NCBI GenBank assembly: GCA_946187095.1
Contig: CAMHPW010000005.1
Coordinates: forward strand, 1 to 18,071
Direction: 5' to 3'
Length of the DNA: 18,071 nt
Source of the DNA: an uncultured Clostridia bacterium
Lineage (GTDB): Bacteria > Bacillota > Clostridia > Oscillospirales > Acutalibacteraceae
Under the pieces are notes generated by a model, which searched no databases, was not told the origin of the DNA, and saw only the letters and a list, made by a program, of their open reading frames with translations. Positions within the stretch are counted from its first letter, which is position 1. Each line of letters opens with the position of its first letter. Shown piece after piece: positions 7,763 to 13,992 of the stretch. The position numbers were made by a program, and so were the translations under genes.

Positions 7763-7824
7763 CAGCCCTTACGGGCTGGCGGCAATTCATCTCCGACTTC
7801 TATAAGTCGGAGATGAATTGCCGC
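7763..7824. repeat. Left-end hairpins of the IS element
   Basis: There are two adjacent perfect inverted repeats: CAGCCC/GGGCTG with a 4-nt loop (7763-7778), and a 21-bp stem at 7779-7799 pairing with 7804-7824 around a 4-nt loop (core CATCTCCGACTT). Subterminal hairpins are the TnpA recognition sites in this family; the 21-bp stem is unusually long. Confidence 0.75.
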
Positions 7825-7847
7825 ATTAGGATAAAAATGCTGTTTTT

Positions 7848-9800
7848 TTACAGTATTCCGATTTCGGAAAAGCAGTTGAACGGGGTATAATATTTATAGC
7901 CGATTTTTTTGCCGGTTGTACCGTTGCGATTTTTGAGTATAACGGCTTCTATCTCTCTTGGATACTGTGATTTTGCCTTGTCAACGTCAAAATTTTTCGT
8001 ACCCGTTCCCATAAGCTGCAAGCCTATCAGAACATCAGACGAATATTCAATGGCACCGCTCTCTTTGAAAGCCTGCATGGATACTTTACTGCTGTAATTT
8101 TCCCTGTTGAATGAGCTTATCACGATAACAGGCAGCTTATAGTCTCTGCTCAGCCGTTTCAAGTGCAGTATGGCATGGTCCGTATTTTGCTTGTCGGTGC
8201 TTTTCTCGTTGTGAGGGGCTAATATTTGCAGGTAGTCTATGATAACAACAGGCTTTTTTCCCGTATTCTTGATGTGTTTTTCCACTTCCGCCCTGATTGT
8301 TTCCACTCCGACTTCCCCCATGCCCTCGATAATGAATATTCTGTCGGAATACTGCCGATACTGCTGTAAAGCCGTGTTGATAAGCTGTTTTTCTTCGGTG
8401 CTGTAGCCTGAATATCTCTTGCCCGTAAGAATACCCCTTGTCGTTTTGGCAATGCTCATATCCCTGTTGGAATGGAGAGCAATCATGGCAGTTTTTCGGC
8501 TTAAACTCTTGGCAATCAGCTCATTTCTCGACATTTCCAGTGAAAAGATAATCGCATCATTGCCGTTTTCTGCTATCTGGTCGGCAATTTGCAGCACGAA
8601 AGTAGTTTTGCCCAGAGAAGATATAGCACCTATCCCGTAAAGTCCCTCATACAGTCCCCCATCAAGAACATGGTCAAGGGCACGAAATCCTGTCGGAACA
8701 GCAGATGTATAAACGCTTTCGGACACGCCGTCAAGAAATTCATTCAGATAGGCGGAAACGGAATTTTTCTGTATGTAAGCGGACTTTTCCTTGTTTTGCC
8801 TGTCAGCGGTCAGTTCGGATATATGTTCCATGCCGTAAAGAATATCCGCCTGAAATTTCATTCTGTCGGCATTGAGAGCCTCATTGGCATCTTTATGACT
8901 TCCATAGGGATTATACACGCAGAAAGGCATTTCAAGCTCATGTAAGCCGTTAGAGAGTATTTCAGAGGCTTTCTGACCTGCTGTATCGTTGTCGAATGCG
9001 ATAATAAACGGCTGAACGGCTGATTTTTGCGACAAAATTTCTTTGACAGCCTGTAAAAAAGAATGGATATTTGACGTACTGCATACAGCGACAGCCTCAC
9101 CGCCTACGTCACAAATACTCATGGCATCGAATTCCCCCTCAACGATATAGAGGGGTTTTTTTGTATTTTTCAGGGCTGAAATGTTGAAAAGGCTGATTTT
9201 ATCGGGGCTGTTTTGCTTTGAGTAAGGCTGTTGCCAGTCGGGAATATCCTGTCTTGTATCCCTTGCAAGATAACTTGAAGAACTTCTGGGAATGATAAGA
9301 CGGGGAGTTTTTGGTGCATTGGGATTGTTGGGCGGCTGCCAGTCGGGAACAAATCCGATGCAGAAGCGGTTAAGGGTAGAAGTACCAATTCCCCTGTGAT
9401 ACGCTGTTTCATTGAGATGTGCATTGGCGGATTTGTAAAACTGTGAGTAGTCATGTGCTGTACTTTTCTTTTTTTCAGGTTCCGAACAGGAGTTAGCAGG
9501 CTTTTGATAATCAACCTGTAAAGAATATTTGTCTGCCAAGAACCTGAATACAGCTTTTTTGTCGGAAATTCCTTCGATTTGTGCGGCGAGGTCAAAAATA
9601 TCGCCTGATAAGCCGCATGAGAAGCATTTATATCTATTTTTTTCAGGGTAAACGGTAAATGCTCCTGTGGCTTTGGGACCTGTTCCGCTTGCACAGAACG
9701 GGCAGATGTACTGGTTTTTGCTTTTGGAAGGAGTCAGGTGTTCGCTGACGTATTCCATGAGTTTTTGCTTGATTTGATTTTTTGCTTGGACAAATTCCAT
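7848..9800 (-). CDS. Bifunctional DNA primase-replicative helicase
   Basis: A 650-residue fusion of a DnaG-like primase and a DnaB-like helicase, which would prime and unwind the element during its replication. The zinc finger uses Cys33, Cys36, Cys59 and Cys62 (YICPFC, then YKCFSCG). The TOPRIM core shows VEGEFDA (Glu221) and FDND (Asp270, Asp272). The RecA-like helicase has Walker A GAISSLGKTT at 391-400, EMSRNELIAKSLSR, Walker B VVIIDYLQ with Asp522, and VIVISSFNRENYSS near 558-571 with the arginine-rich signature. Such fusions are typical of phages and plasmids. I start at 9800, preceded by GGGAGGT at a good distance; the frame is open to 9971, but that extension has no ribosome site and covers the 10-bp motif cluster. 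The IS element sits 18 bp behind its stop. Confidence 0.93.
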   Translation of the reverse strand: MEFVQAKNQIKQKLMEYVSEHLTPSKSKNQYICPFCASGTGPKATGAFTVYPEKNRYKCFSCGLSGDIFDLAAQIEGISDKKAVFRFLADKYSLQVDYQKPANSCSEPEKKKSTAHDYSQFYKSANAHLNETAYHRGIGTSTLNRFCIGFVPDWQPPNNPNAPKTPRLIIPRSSSSYLARDTRQDIPDWQQPYSKQNSPDKISLFNISALKNTKKPLYIVEGEFDAMSICDVGGEAVAVCSTSNIHSFLQAVKEILSQKSAVQPFIIAFDNDTAGQKASEILSNGLHELEMPFCVYNPYGSHKDANEALNADRMKFQADILYGMEHISELTADRQNKEKSAYIQKNSVSAYLNEFLDGVSESVYTSAVPTGFRALDHVLDGGLYEGLYGIGAISSLGKTTFVLQIADQIAENGNDAIIFSLEMSRNELIAKSLSRKTAMIALHSNRDMSIAKTTRGILTGKRYSGYSTEEKQLINTALQQYRQYSDRIFIIEGMGEVGVETIRAEVEKHIKNTGKKPVVIIDYLQILAPHNEKSTDKQNTDHAILHLKRLSRDYKLPVIVISSFNRENYSSKVSMQAFKESGAIEYSSDVLIGLQLMGTGTKNFDVDKAKSQYPREIEAVILKNRNGTTGKKIGYKYYTPFNCFSEIGIL

Positions 9801-9830
9801 ATTGACCTCCCAAATCGCTGTACAAGCATT

Positions 9831-9860
9831 CTGAGGGCTCTGTAGGGCTATGTAAGGGCT
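9831..9860 (+). repeat. 10-bp phased motif, cluster C (before primase-helicase)
   Basis: Three exactly contiguous 10-mers: CTGAGGGCTC, TGTAGGGCTA, TGTAAGGGCT. They lie 31 bp upstream of the primase-helicase start codon, where binding would control its transcription. The motif is that of clusters A, B and D. Confidence 0.65.
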
Positions 9861-10220
9861 AAAACGTATTTTTGTACCCCTTGAAAATAAATTGCGTACA
9901 GAGAGGCTTCTGTGGCTTTGTACAACGCTGTTGAAATTTGGTGTGTACGGATGCTGAGACCTCACAGACACCCTTGAAAAAATAAACTTTTTGTCCGGAC
10001 ACTTGTCTCGGATATGTCATCTCGACATTTTACGGCTTGATTTTGCCGTTATTGGTTCAGGAAGCTGTCACTTGACACAGCCGGGAAAAATAAGATGACT
10101 TTATTGGTTTTGGGGCTTTTGAGACACATTTGTTGGTATTCTTCTCTTCATAAAGCTCCAGGGAAAAATGAAGTGTTGGGTTTTCTTTTTTTAAGGGTCT
10201 GATTTTTTTTCAAGGGTTTG
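9861..10220. other. Non-coding DNA between primase-helicase and origin region
   Basis: I see no convincing gene here. The stretch contains a short direct repeat with the core CCCTTGAAAA (near 9878 and 9972), a loose dyad around GCGTACA and TGTAC (near 9895-9928), and a small stem GCTGT/ACAGC near 10062-10079. It is most likely leader and control DNA of the primase-helicase gene. Confidence 0.4.
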
Positions 10221-10296
10221 ATAATATAACCAGACACCACCAACGTGTCTGGTTATATTATACCATACCGCAAAAAGTGAGATTACTTTTTGCGGT
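10221..10296. repeat. Two perfect hairpins beside the putative origin
   Basis: The first has 17-bp arms (10221-10237 and 10245-10261, inner part AACCAGACAC / GTGTCTGGTT) and a 7-nt loop. The second has 12-bp arms ACCGCAAAAAGT (10267-10278) and ACTTTTTGCGGT (10285-10296) with a 6-nt loop. Neither ends in a clear T run on either strand, so simple terminators are less likely than single-strand initiation, transfer or recombination sites. Confidence 0.6.
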
Positions 10297-10373
10297 TTGC
10301 TTAATACTATTAGTTATTTTAGGCCGCGGGACACCCCAAAAAGCCGCATGAATACTGGGCGGAAAATTTTTTT

Positions 10374-10461
10374 AGCGGTGCGTCACCCCCCAATTAGCGG
10401 TGCGTCACCCCCCAATTAGCGGTGCGTCACCCCCCAATTAGCGGTAAATCACCCCCTTTTT
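10374..10461 (+). repeat. 22-bp iterons: candidate replication origin
   Basis: Three identical, head-to-tail 22-bp units start at 10374, 10396 and 10418 (each AGCGGTGCGTC, then A, six C, AATT), followed by a degenerate fourth at 10440-10461 (AGCGGTAAATCACCCCC). Directly repeated units of about two helical turns are the hallmark of iteron-controlled plasmid origins. AT-rich DNA with a 22-bp perfect palindrome (10470-10491, centre TGAAAATTTTCA) follows and would serve as the melting region. Which initiator binds here is not shown; the rep product is the likely candidate. Confidence 0.7.
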
Positions 10462-10633
10462 CACCATATAAAACTGAAAATTTTCAGTTTTGTAGTTTTG
10501 GAAAATATGAGTAAGTCAAATAAAATTAGCTCAAAATTGACAGTTGTAGTGAAAATTTATCACGCAAAACGAGGGTTACATTACCGATTTACATATCTTC
10601 GGTAACATAGCCCTGTTCAGTAATTCTGTTTGC
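10462..10633. other. AT-rich flank of the iterons
   Basis: A non-coding, strongly AT-rich stretch that includes the palindrome at 10470-10491 and an imperfect hairpin (GGGTTACATTACCGA at 10573-10587 against TCGGTAACATAGCCC at 10599-10613, 12 of 15 paired). It is consistent with a DNA unwinding element; I see no gene in it. Confidence 0.5.
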
Positions 10634-10980
10634 TTATAATTTCTGAATCAGCGAATGGTCTTGGCTGATTAAAAACATCAATTTTTTGCTGTTGGTGTCG
10701 GATTGCTTCTGCCGGATCCCCATGCTTCGACTGTCCTGCAGGATACACCAAGGACATTGGCAAAGGCTTTTTGAGTCATGGATAATGCGTTTCTGATCTG
10801 TGATACATTCACATCGGGAAGAGAATGCTTTCTTGCAACAGTTTCAGGCTTTGCAGTGCCTTTTTCATAGGCAAGAGCTTCTTCAAGTCCTTCCATCACT
10901 CCGTCAAAAAAGCTTATATCTTTGAAATTGTTTTCAATTTTTCCCATTGACAACGAGGATTCAAAAATTTTTTCTGACAT
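10634..10980 (-). pseudogene. HigA2-like XRE antitoxin, frameshifted in an A run
   Basis: The open frame gives 100 residues: a variable N-terminal part (FFDGVMEGLEEALAYEKG), then an XRE helix-turn-helix of the HigA2 type (VSQIRNALSMTQKAFANVLG, then VSCRTVEAWGSGRSNPT), ending early at TAKN (stop 10678-10680). If the A6 run at 10682-10687 had one more base, the frame would continue as TAKKLMFLISQDHSLIQKL to a stop at 10634-10636. That gives 115 residues and the C-terminal helix typical of the family. So one base was lost, or the antitoxin is made by slippage. It follows its toxin by 6 bp and its ribosome site AAGGAG lies in the end of the toxin gene. Confidence 0.8.
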
Positions 10981-10986
10981 AGCAAT

Positions 10987-11316
10987 TCACTCCTTTTTGA
11001 TAAGTTCGACAAGGTTTTTGACAGCTTTTTTCTGTTCGCTTGTCAGATCAGACTGCACGTTCTTTGGATATGCAAACAATAGATATATTTTTTCCTTTTC
11101 ATATACATCAAGGTAAATTACCCTTGCACCGCCTCTTTTTCCGTGAGCTTCAAGGGTTATACGCATTTTTCTTGCACCGCCTGTTCCTTATATCACATCA
11201 CCATCATGTGGATCTTTCAGTAGTATCAGTTCAAGTTCCTTGATGTCTTCATCATCCAAACCCATAGTTCTCCATGCCCTTCGGAATGGTTCGGTGTAAA
11301 CAAATTCTCTTGTCAT
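10987..11316 (-). pseudogene. HigB2/RelE-like toxin gene with a nonsense codon
   Basis: Read through, this is a 109-residue RelE-superfamily mRNA interferase of the HigB2 type, which cleaves mRNA on the ribosome. It starts MTREFVYTEPFRRAW, ends with AYPKNVQSDLTSEQKKAVKN and LVELIKKE, and includes GGARKMRITLEAHGKRGGAR and VIYLD. Codon 43 (11188-11190) is TAA where the family has glutamine in VIQGTGG, so a single C-to-T change explains the break. All other codons are open and well conserved, so the loss is recent. The gene order, toxin before antitoxin, is that of higBA. Its promoter is at 11331-11365. Confidence 0.85.
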
Positions 11317-11330
11317 ATTTCCACTTCTCT

Positions 11331-11365
11331 TGTATAGTCTTATACGATAATATCGTATTTGTCAA
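11331..11365 (-). promoter_or_regulatory. Promoter and palindromic operator of the higBA-like pair
   Basis: On the minus strand TTGACA (11360-11365) is followed by a -10 at TAAGAC (17-bp spacing) or TATAAG (15-bp spacing). Between them lies a perfect palindrome, ATACGATA / TATCGTAT around one base (11342-11358), well placed for repression by the antitoxin. Confidence 0.7.
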
Positions 11366-11430
11366 GTTAATGGATTTTCATTATTTAAGGGAAATTATCC
11401 ACATAAGGGATGCTGCTGTGGAATCAAATC

Positions 11431-11468
11431 AACGGTTTACCCGTTTAATAGTGAACGGGTAAACCGTT
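11431..11468. repeat. 15-8-15 inverted repeat, lox/FRT-like candidate site
   Basis: Perfect 15-bp arms AACGGTTTACCCGTT (11431-11445) and AACGGGTAAACCGTT (11454-11468) flank an asymmetric 8-bp spacer TAATAGTG. Inverted arms of 11-15 bp around a 6-8 bp spacer form the core site of tyrosine recombinases, and such an enzyme is encoded 640 bp downstream. Each arm is itself a small dyad (AACGG/CCGTT), so a pair of repressor operators is the main alternative. No T run follows, so a terminator is unlikely. Confidence 0.6.
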
Positions 11469-11494
11469 AGAGGATATATTATAGAATTATGCTA

Positions 11495-11523
11495 TTGACT
11501 TTTTATATGATTCTGTATATAAT
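11495..11523 (+). promoter_or_regulatory. Strong promoter of the recombinase leader
   Basis: TTGACT (11495-11500) and TATAAT (11518-11523) are spaced by 17 bp. The predicted transcript starts near 11530 and would carry about 580 nt of leader before the recombinase ATG at 12112. Confidence 0.75.
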
Positions 11524-11529
11524 AAAAAT

Positions 11530-11736
11530 GATGTTTTTGGATATTATTTTTAGAAAGTGCCCTGTGCATTTTCGGCTTAATACATCATTAAGCTGTGGAT
11601 AAGGCTGATTATATCAGTTGAGTTCATGTTCTGCCAAAAAGCAGAAAACACAGGTCTGATTGCCGATGCAGATAAAAAAATCGGTTGTCCGAATATATAC
11701 CTGTTGAATGCACCGATTGCTGTATAAAGTCGGAGT
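11530..11736 (+). other. Leader DNA before the tandem structured repeat
   Basis: There is no gene with a ribosome site. Small hairpins are visible: TTCTGC/GCAGAA (11629-11634 with 11641-11646) and CCGAT/ATCGG (11663-11667 with 11680-11684). They suggest a structured transcript continuing into the repeats that follow. Confidence 0.4.
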
Positions 11737-11978
11737 TGATAGGCTTATTCTATCCGACATGGCCACCTTATGCTGTCGTACCAGTAAAAGCAAGGGCGTA
11801 GGAAACCGACGACTAACAGGAATACAAAACTTCATGCACGAGAAGCAAAAAAGTGCAGGCTGATAGGCTTTTCTATCCGACATAGCCACCTTATGCTGTC
11901 GTACCAGTAAAAGCAAGGGCGTGGGAAACCGATGACTAACAGGAATGCGAACCTTCACACACAAGAAGCAAAAAAGTG
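11737..11978 (+). ncRNA. Tandem 124-bp repeat, candidate structured leader RNA
   Basis: Two head-to-tail copies begin at 11737 and 11861. From their start to TAACAGGAAT they differ at only four sites. A GATAG/CTATC hairpin is kept while its loop changes from 7 to 6 nt. GTCGT (11775-11779) can pair with ACGAC (11809-11813) in copy 1; copy 2 has ATGAC, which keeps the pairing by a G-U wobble. The TGTCG segment can also pair upstream with CGACA (11755-11759), so two folds compete. Both copies end with AGAAGCAAAAAAGTG. It is not recognised as a known riboswitch. DNA sites for the recombinase are the alternative. Confidence 0.5.
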
Positions 11979-12111
11979 TTTGGCAATATATCTTGCCTTT
12001 CTGTCACACATAAGACATAAAAAAGTGTTTATTTTGGCTGATTGATGGTGCTTTAAGCAAGTCATGAAGCGACTTTTGTTTCAACCGGTAAGACCGAAAC
12101 GGAGATTTAGA

Positions 12112-13152
12112 ATGGGAAGAAAAAATAAATCGTATTATAAGGATCTTCATCAGCAGGCATATGATGTTTTCAATGCCATGCTTTCATTCGGTGAAAGCAA
12201 GAAAAAGGCTGTTGAAGAAGAAACTGACAAGAAAAAAATTTTCAGTTTCAATACATATAAGACATATTGGAAACATACAAAATATTTCATCAAATGGGTA
12301 CAGCAGACGCACCCTGAATGTACCACGCTGAAATCTGTCAGAAAATATGTGAATGAATGGCTCGAACACCGTTCCGAACAAACAGATAAAAATGGAAATC
12401 ACCTGTCAGCATGGACTATTCAGACAGAGGCGGCAGCTTTGAATAAACTTTACGGCATAGATAAAGCAGACGTTGACAGATTTCAGCCACCAAAGAGAAA
12501 AAGACAGGATATCAAGCGAAGTCGTGTTGCGACTGAACGTGACAGACATTTTAGCATTACCAACAATGATGAACTGATACGCTTTTGTCGTGGAACGGGT
12601 GTCAGGAGAAATGTTCTTGAACTGCTTGAAGGGCGTGACCTTTGGACAAAATCGGATATGGAAAATGAGGTTGAACGGCTGAAACGGCTTGAAAATCCGT
12701 CAGAAAAAGAAATATCATATCTGAATACATTGATTGATGCCTTGTCGGTTTTTCCCGATCAGGATTATTTTGTTCACCATAGGAAAGATAAAGGCGGCAG
12801 ATACAGATTTGCTCCGATAATTGGTGAAAATAAGCAGAAAATAATTGACCGCATGAAAAAAACACCGCCAAACGAAAAAGTCTGGCAGTATGTCAACAGT
12901 AATGCGGATATACATAGCTATCGTGCGGATTACGCTACAGAAATGTATCGTATGTATGCACGAAAGGTCAAGGATATTCCTTATGATAAAGTCAATCACG
13001 GAAGCGGAAAAGCCTATCAGAGTGAAGTTTACGCCTGCCGTAAAGACGAAAAGGGAAAAAGACTTGATAAGATTGCAATGATAAAGTGCAGTAAGGCTCT
13101 CGGTCATAACCGGATAGCCGTGGTTGCGGACAATTATATAAGGGGGCTTTGA
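12112..13152 (+). CDS. Tyrosine recombinase / integrase
   Basis: A 346-residue integrase-like recombinase for integration, excision or resolution of the element. A basic N-terminal half with a core-binding helix bundle (YWKHTKYFIKWVQQTHPE and SAWTIQTEAAALNKLYG) precedes the catalytic domain. The expected residues are present: Arg165 (GTGVRRN), Lys225/Lys227 (HHRKDKGGRYRFAPI), His268 and Arg271 (IHSYRADYA), His332 (ALGHNRI) and nucleophile Tyr342 (NYIRGL). A long charged insertion (residues 170-215) separates the first Arg from the Lys. The start at 12112 has GGAG 7 nt upstream; an in-frame ATG at 12064 has no ribosome site. The gene lies behind a promoter and structured leader and overlaps the next gene by 4 bp. 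Confidence 0.85.
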   Translation: MGRKNKSYYKDLHQQAYDVFNAMLSFGESKKKAVEEETDKKKIFSFNTYKTYWKHTKYFIKWVQQTHPECTTLKSVRKYVNEWLEHRSEQTDKNGNHLSAWTIQTEAAALNKLYGIDKADVDRFQPPKRKRQDIKRSRVATERDRHFSITNNDELIRFCRGTGVRRNVLELLEGRDLWTKSDMENEVERLKRLENPSEKEISYLNTLIDALSVFPDQDYFVHHRKDKGGRYRFAPIIGENKQKIIDRMKKTPPNEKVWQYVNSNADIHSYRADYATEMYRMYARKVKDIPYDKVNHGSGKAYQSEVYACRKDEKGKRLDKIAMIKCSKALGHNRIAVVADNYIRGL

Positions 13153-13913
13153 AGTTGCAGGCTTACAAGCGTAATAAATTGGGAATTGACTTAAAAATTG
13201 ATGACTATAAGGATTCTGGATGTTATAAAGTGGAACTTTCAAAAGACGAGTATGTTCAACTTCTTTTGGAGATAGACAGATTGAAAGAAGAAAATCACAA
13301 TCAAATAGTTGCGTATGAACAAAAAATGACGATTGAGCAGGCAAAAGCAAACCAGAAATTTTTAGAAATGAAAAAAGAGCTTTCAGCCGATATTTCGTAT
13401 TTGAAAGATAGAATAGAAAATGATACAGAATATAAAAAACTTGTCATGCAGCAGAAAAATGATTCATGTGTTGATAGAGGTGTTTCTAAAAAATCAAGCG
13501 GATATTTCTTTCTTGATGCGATTGAGTGGAGAGAAAAAGTATCTGGTTACAGTGAAAAAATAGTAACATGGAAATATGTCATTCAGACACCGTTTTTATC
13601 TGCATATCCACGCCGTACTGTAGAAGATACTGCTTTGGATATGCTTGAAGGAAAAATACTTCCTGAATGTGGTTGCGAACATTTTGTTGAAGATGATGCA
13701 ATATCACATTTCAGCAGATTGACATTTTCAGGACATTTAAGAGATGAATACAGAAAAAATCCCTATGTTTACGACTGGAAAATGAGAGCGAATTTTGCAC
13801 GAGGATATTGGGAAATAGAACTTTTCATAACAAGAGAAATTGAAATTCCAAGCAAATATCAGCTTCACTACTGCCAGAAAAAACGTTCTGATGAGCTGAA
13901 AAATAATTCATAA
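13149..13913 (+). CDS. Unknown coiled-coil protein coupled to the recombinase
   Basis: I do not recognise this 254-residue protein. Residues about 25-95 form a charged coiled coil (YVQLLLEIDRLKEENHNQIV, then AKANQKFLEMKKEL and ISYLKDRIEND). The C-terminal 140 residues look like a compact globular domain with many aromatic residues (SGYFFLDAIEWREKVSGY, TWKYVIQTPFL, NFARGYWEIELFITREIEI) and three cysteines. It starts at TTG 13149, overlapping the recombinase stop, with AAGGGGG just upstream; a second TTG at 13155 is better spaced from that site. The overlap suggests translational coupling and a joint role, for example as an accessory directionality or DNA-bridging factor, but that is inference only. 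A terminator follows at 13959. Confidence 0.65.
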   Translation: MKLQAYKRNKLGIDLKIDDYKDSGCYKVELSKDEYVQLLLEIDRLKEENHNQIVAYEQKMTIEQAKANQKFLEMKKELSADISYLKDRIENDTEYKKLVMQQKNDSCVDRGVSKKSSGYFFLDAIEWREKVSGYSEKIVTWKYVIQTPFLSAYPRRTVEDTALDMLEGKILPECGCEHFVEDDAISHFSRLTFSGHLRDEYRKNPYVYDWKMRANFARGYWEIELFITREIEIPSKYQLHYCQKKRSDELKNNS

Positions 13914-13958
13914 GTCAATCAAGGAGATTGCAGAGGTTACCTATAGGGAAATGAAGAA

Positions 13959-13992
13959 AGCCGCTCGGGTTATTGTCCGGGCGGCTGTTTTC
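13959..13992. terminator. Bidirectional terminator between convergent genes
   Basis: AGCCGCTCGG (13959-13968) pairs with CCGGGCGGCT (13977-13986) with one mismatch, around TTATTGT, and GTTTTC follows on the plus strand. The minus strand reads into TTTCTTC. It would stop both the unknown gene (plus) and the ATPase gene (minus). Confidence 0.75.

Larger units (their letters stand above)
6464..7830 (-). mobile_element. IS200/IS605-type element carrying only tnpB
   Basis: The element consists of tnpB with hairpins at both ends and no tnpA, so it would need a transposase in trans. The left end on its own strand is inferred at 7830/7831, where the flank reads TTTAT, a known target/TAM type for this family. 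The right end is inferred near 6464, after the G+C-rich hairpin at 6474-6504 and the bases ATGTCAC. The left end lies 18 bp behind the primase-helicase stop codon, so insertion spared that gene. Both end positions are estimates. Confidence 0.65.

Noticed and set aside
9801..9971. N-terminal extension of the primase-helicase to 9971
   Set aside because: No ribosome site, no family similarity, and it covers repeat cluster C; the ATG at 9800 has GGGAGGT and begins the normal protein.
11614..11964. Minus-strand ORF of 116 codons with an internal repeated peptide
   Set aside because: It is only the reverse reading of the tandem 124-bp repeat; no ribosome site, and changes between copies fit RNA pairing better than a protein.
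12064..12111. Earlier start of the recombinase
   Set aside because: No ribosome site; the ATG at 12112 has GGAG at 7 nt, and the upstream part lies in the structured leader.
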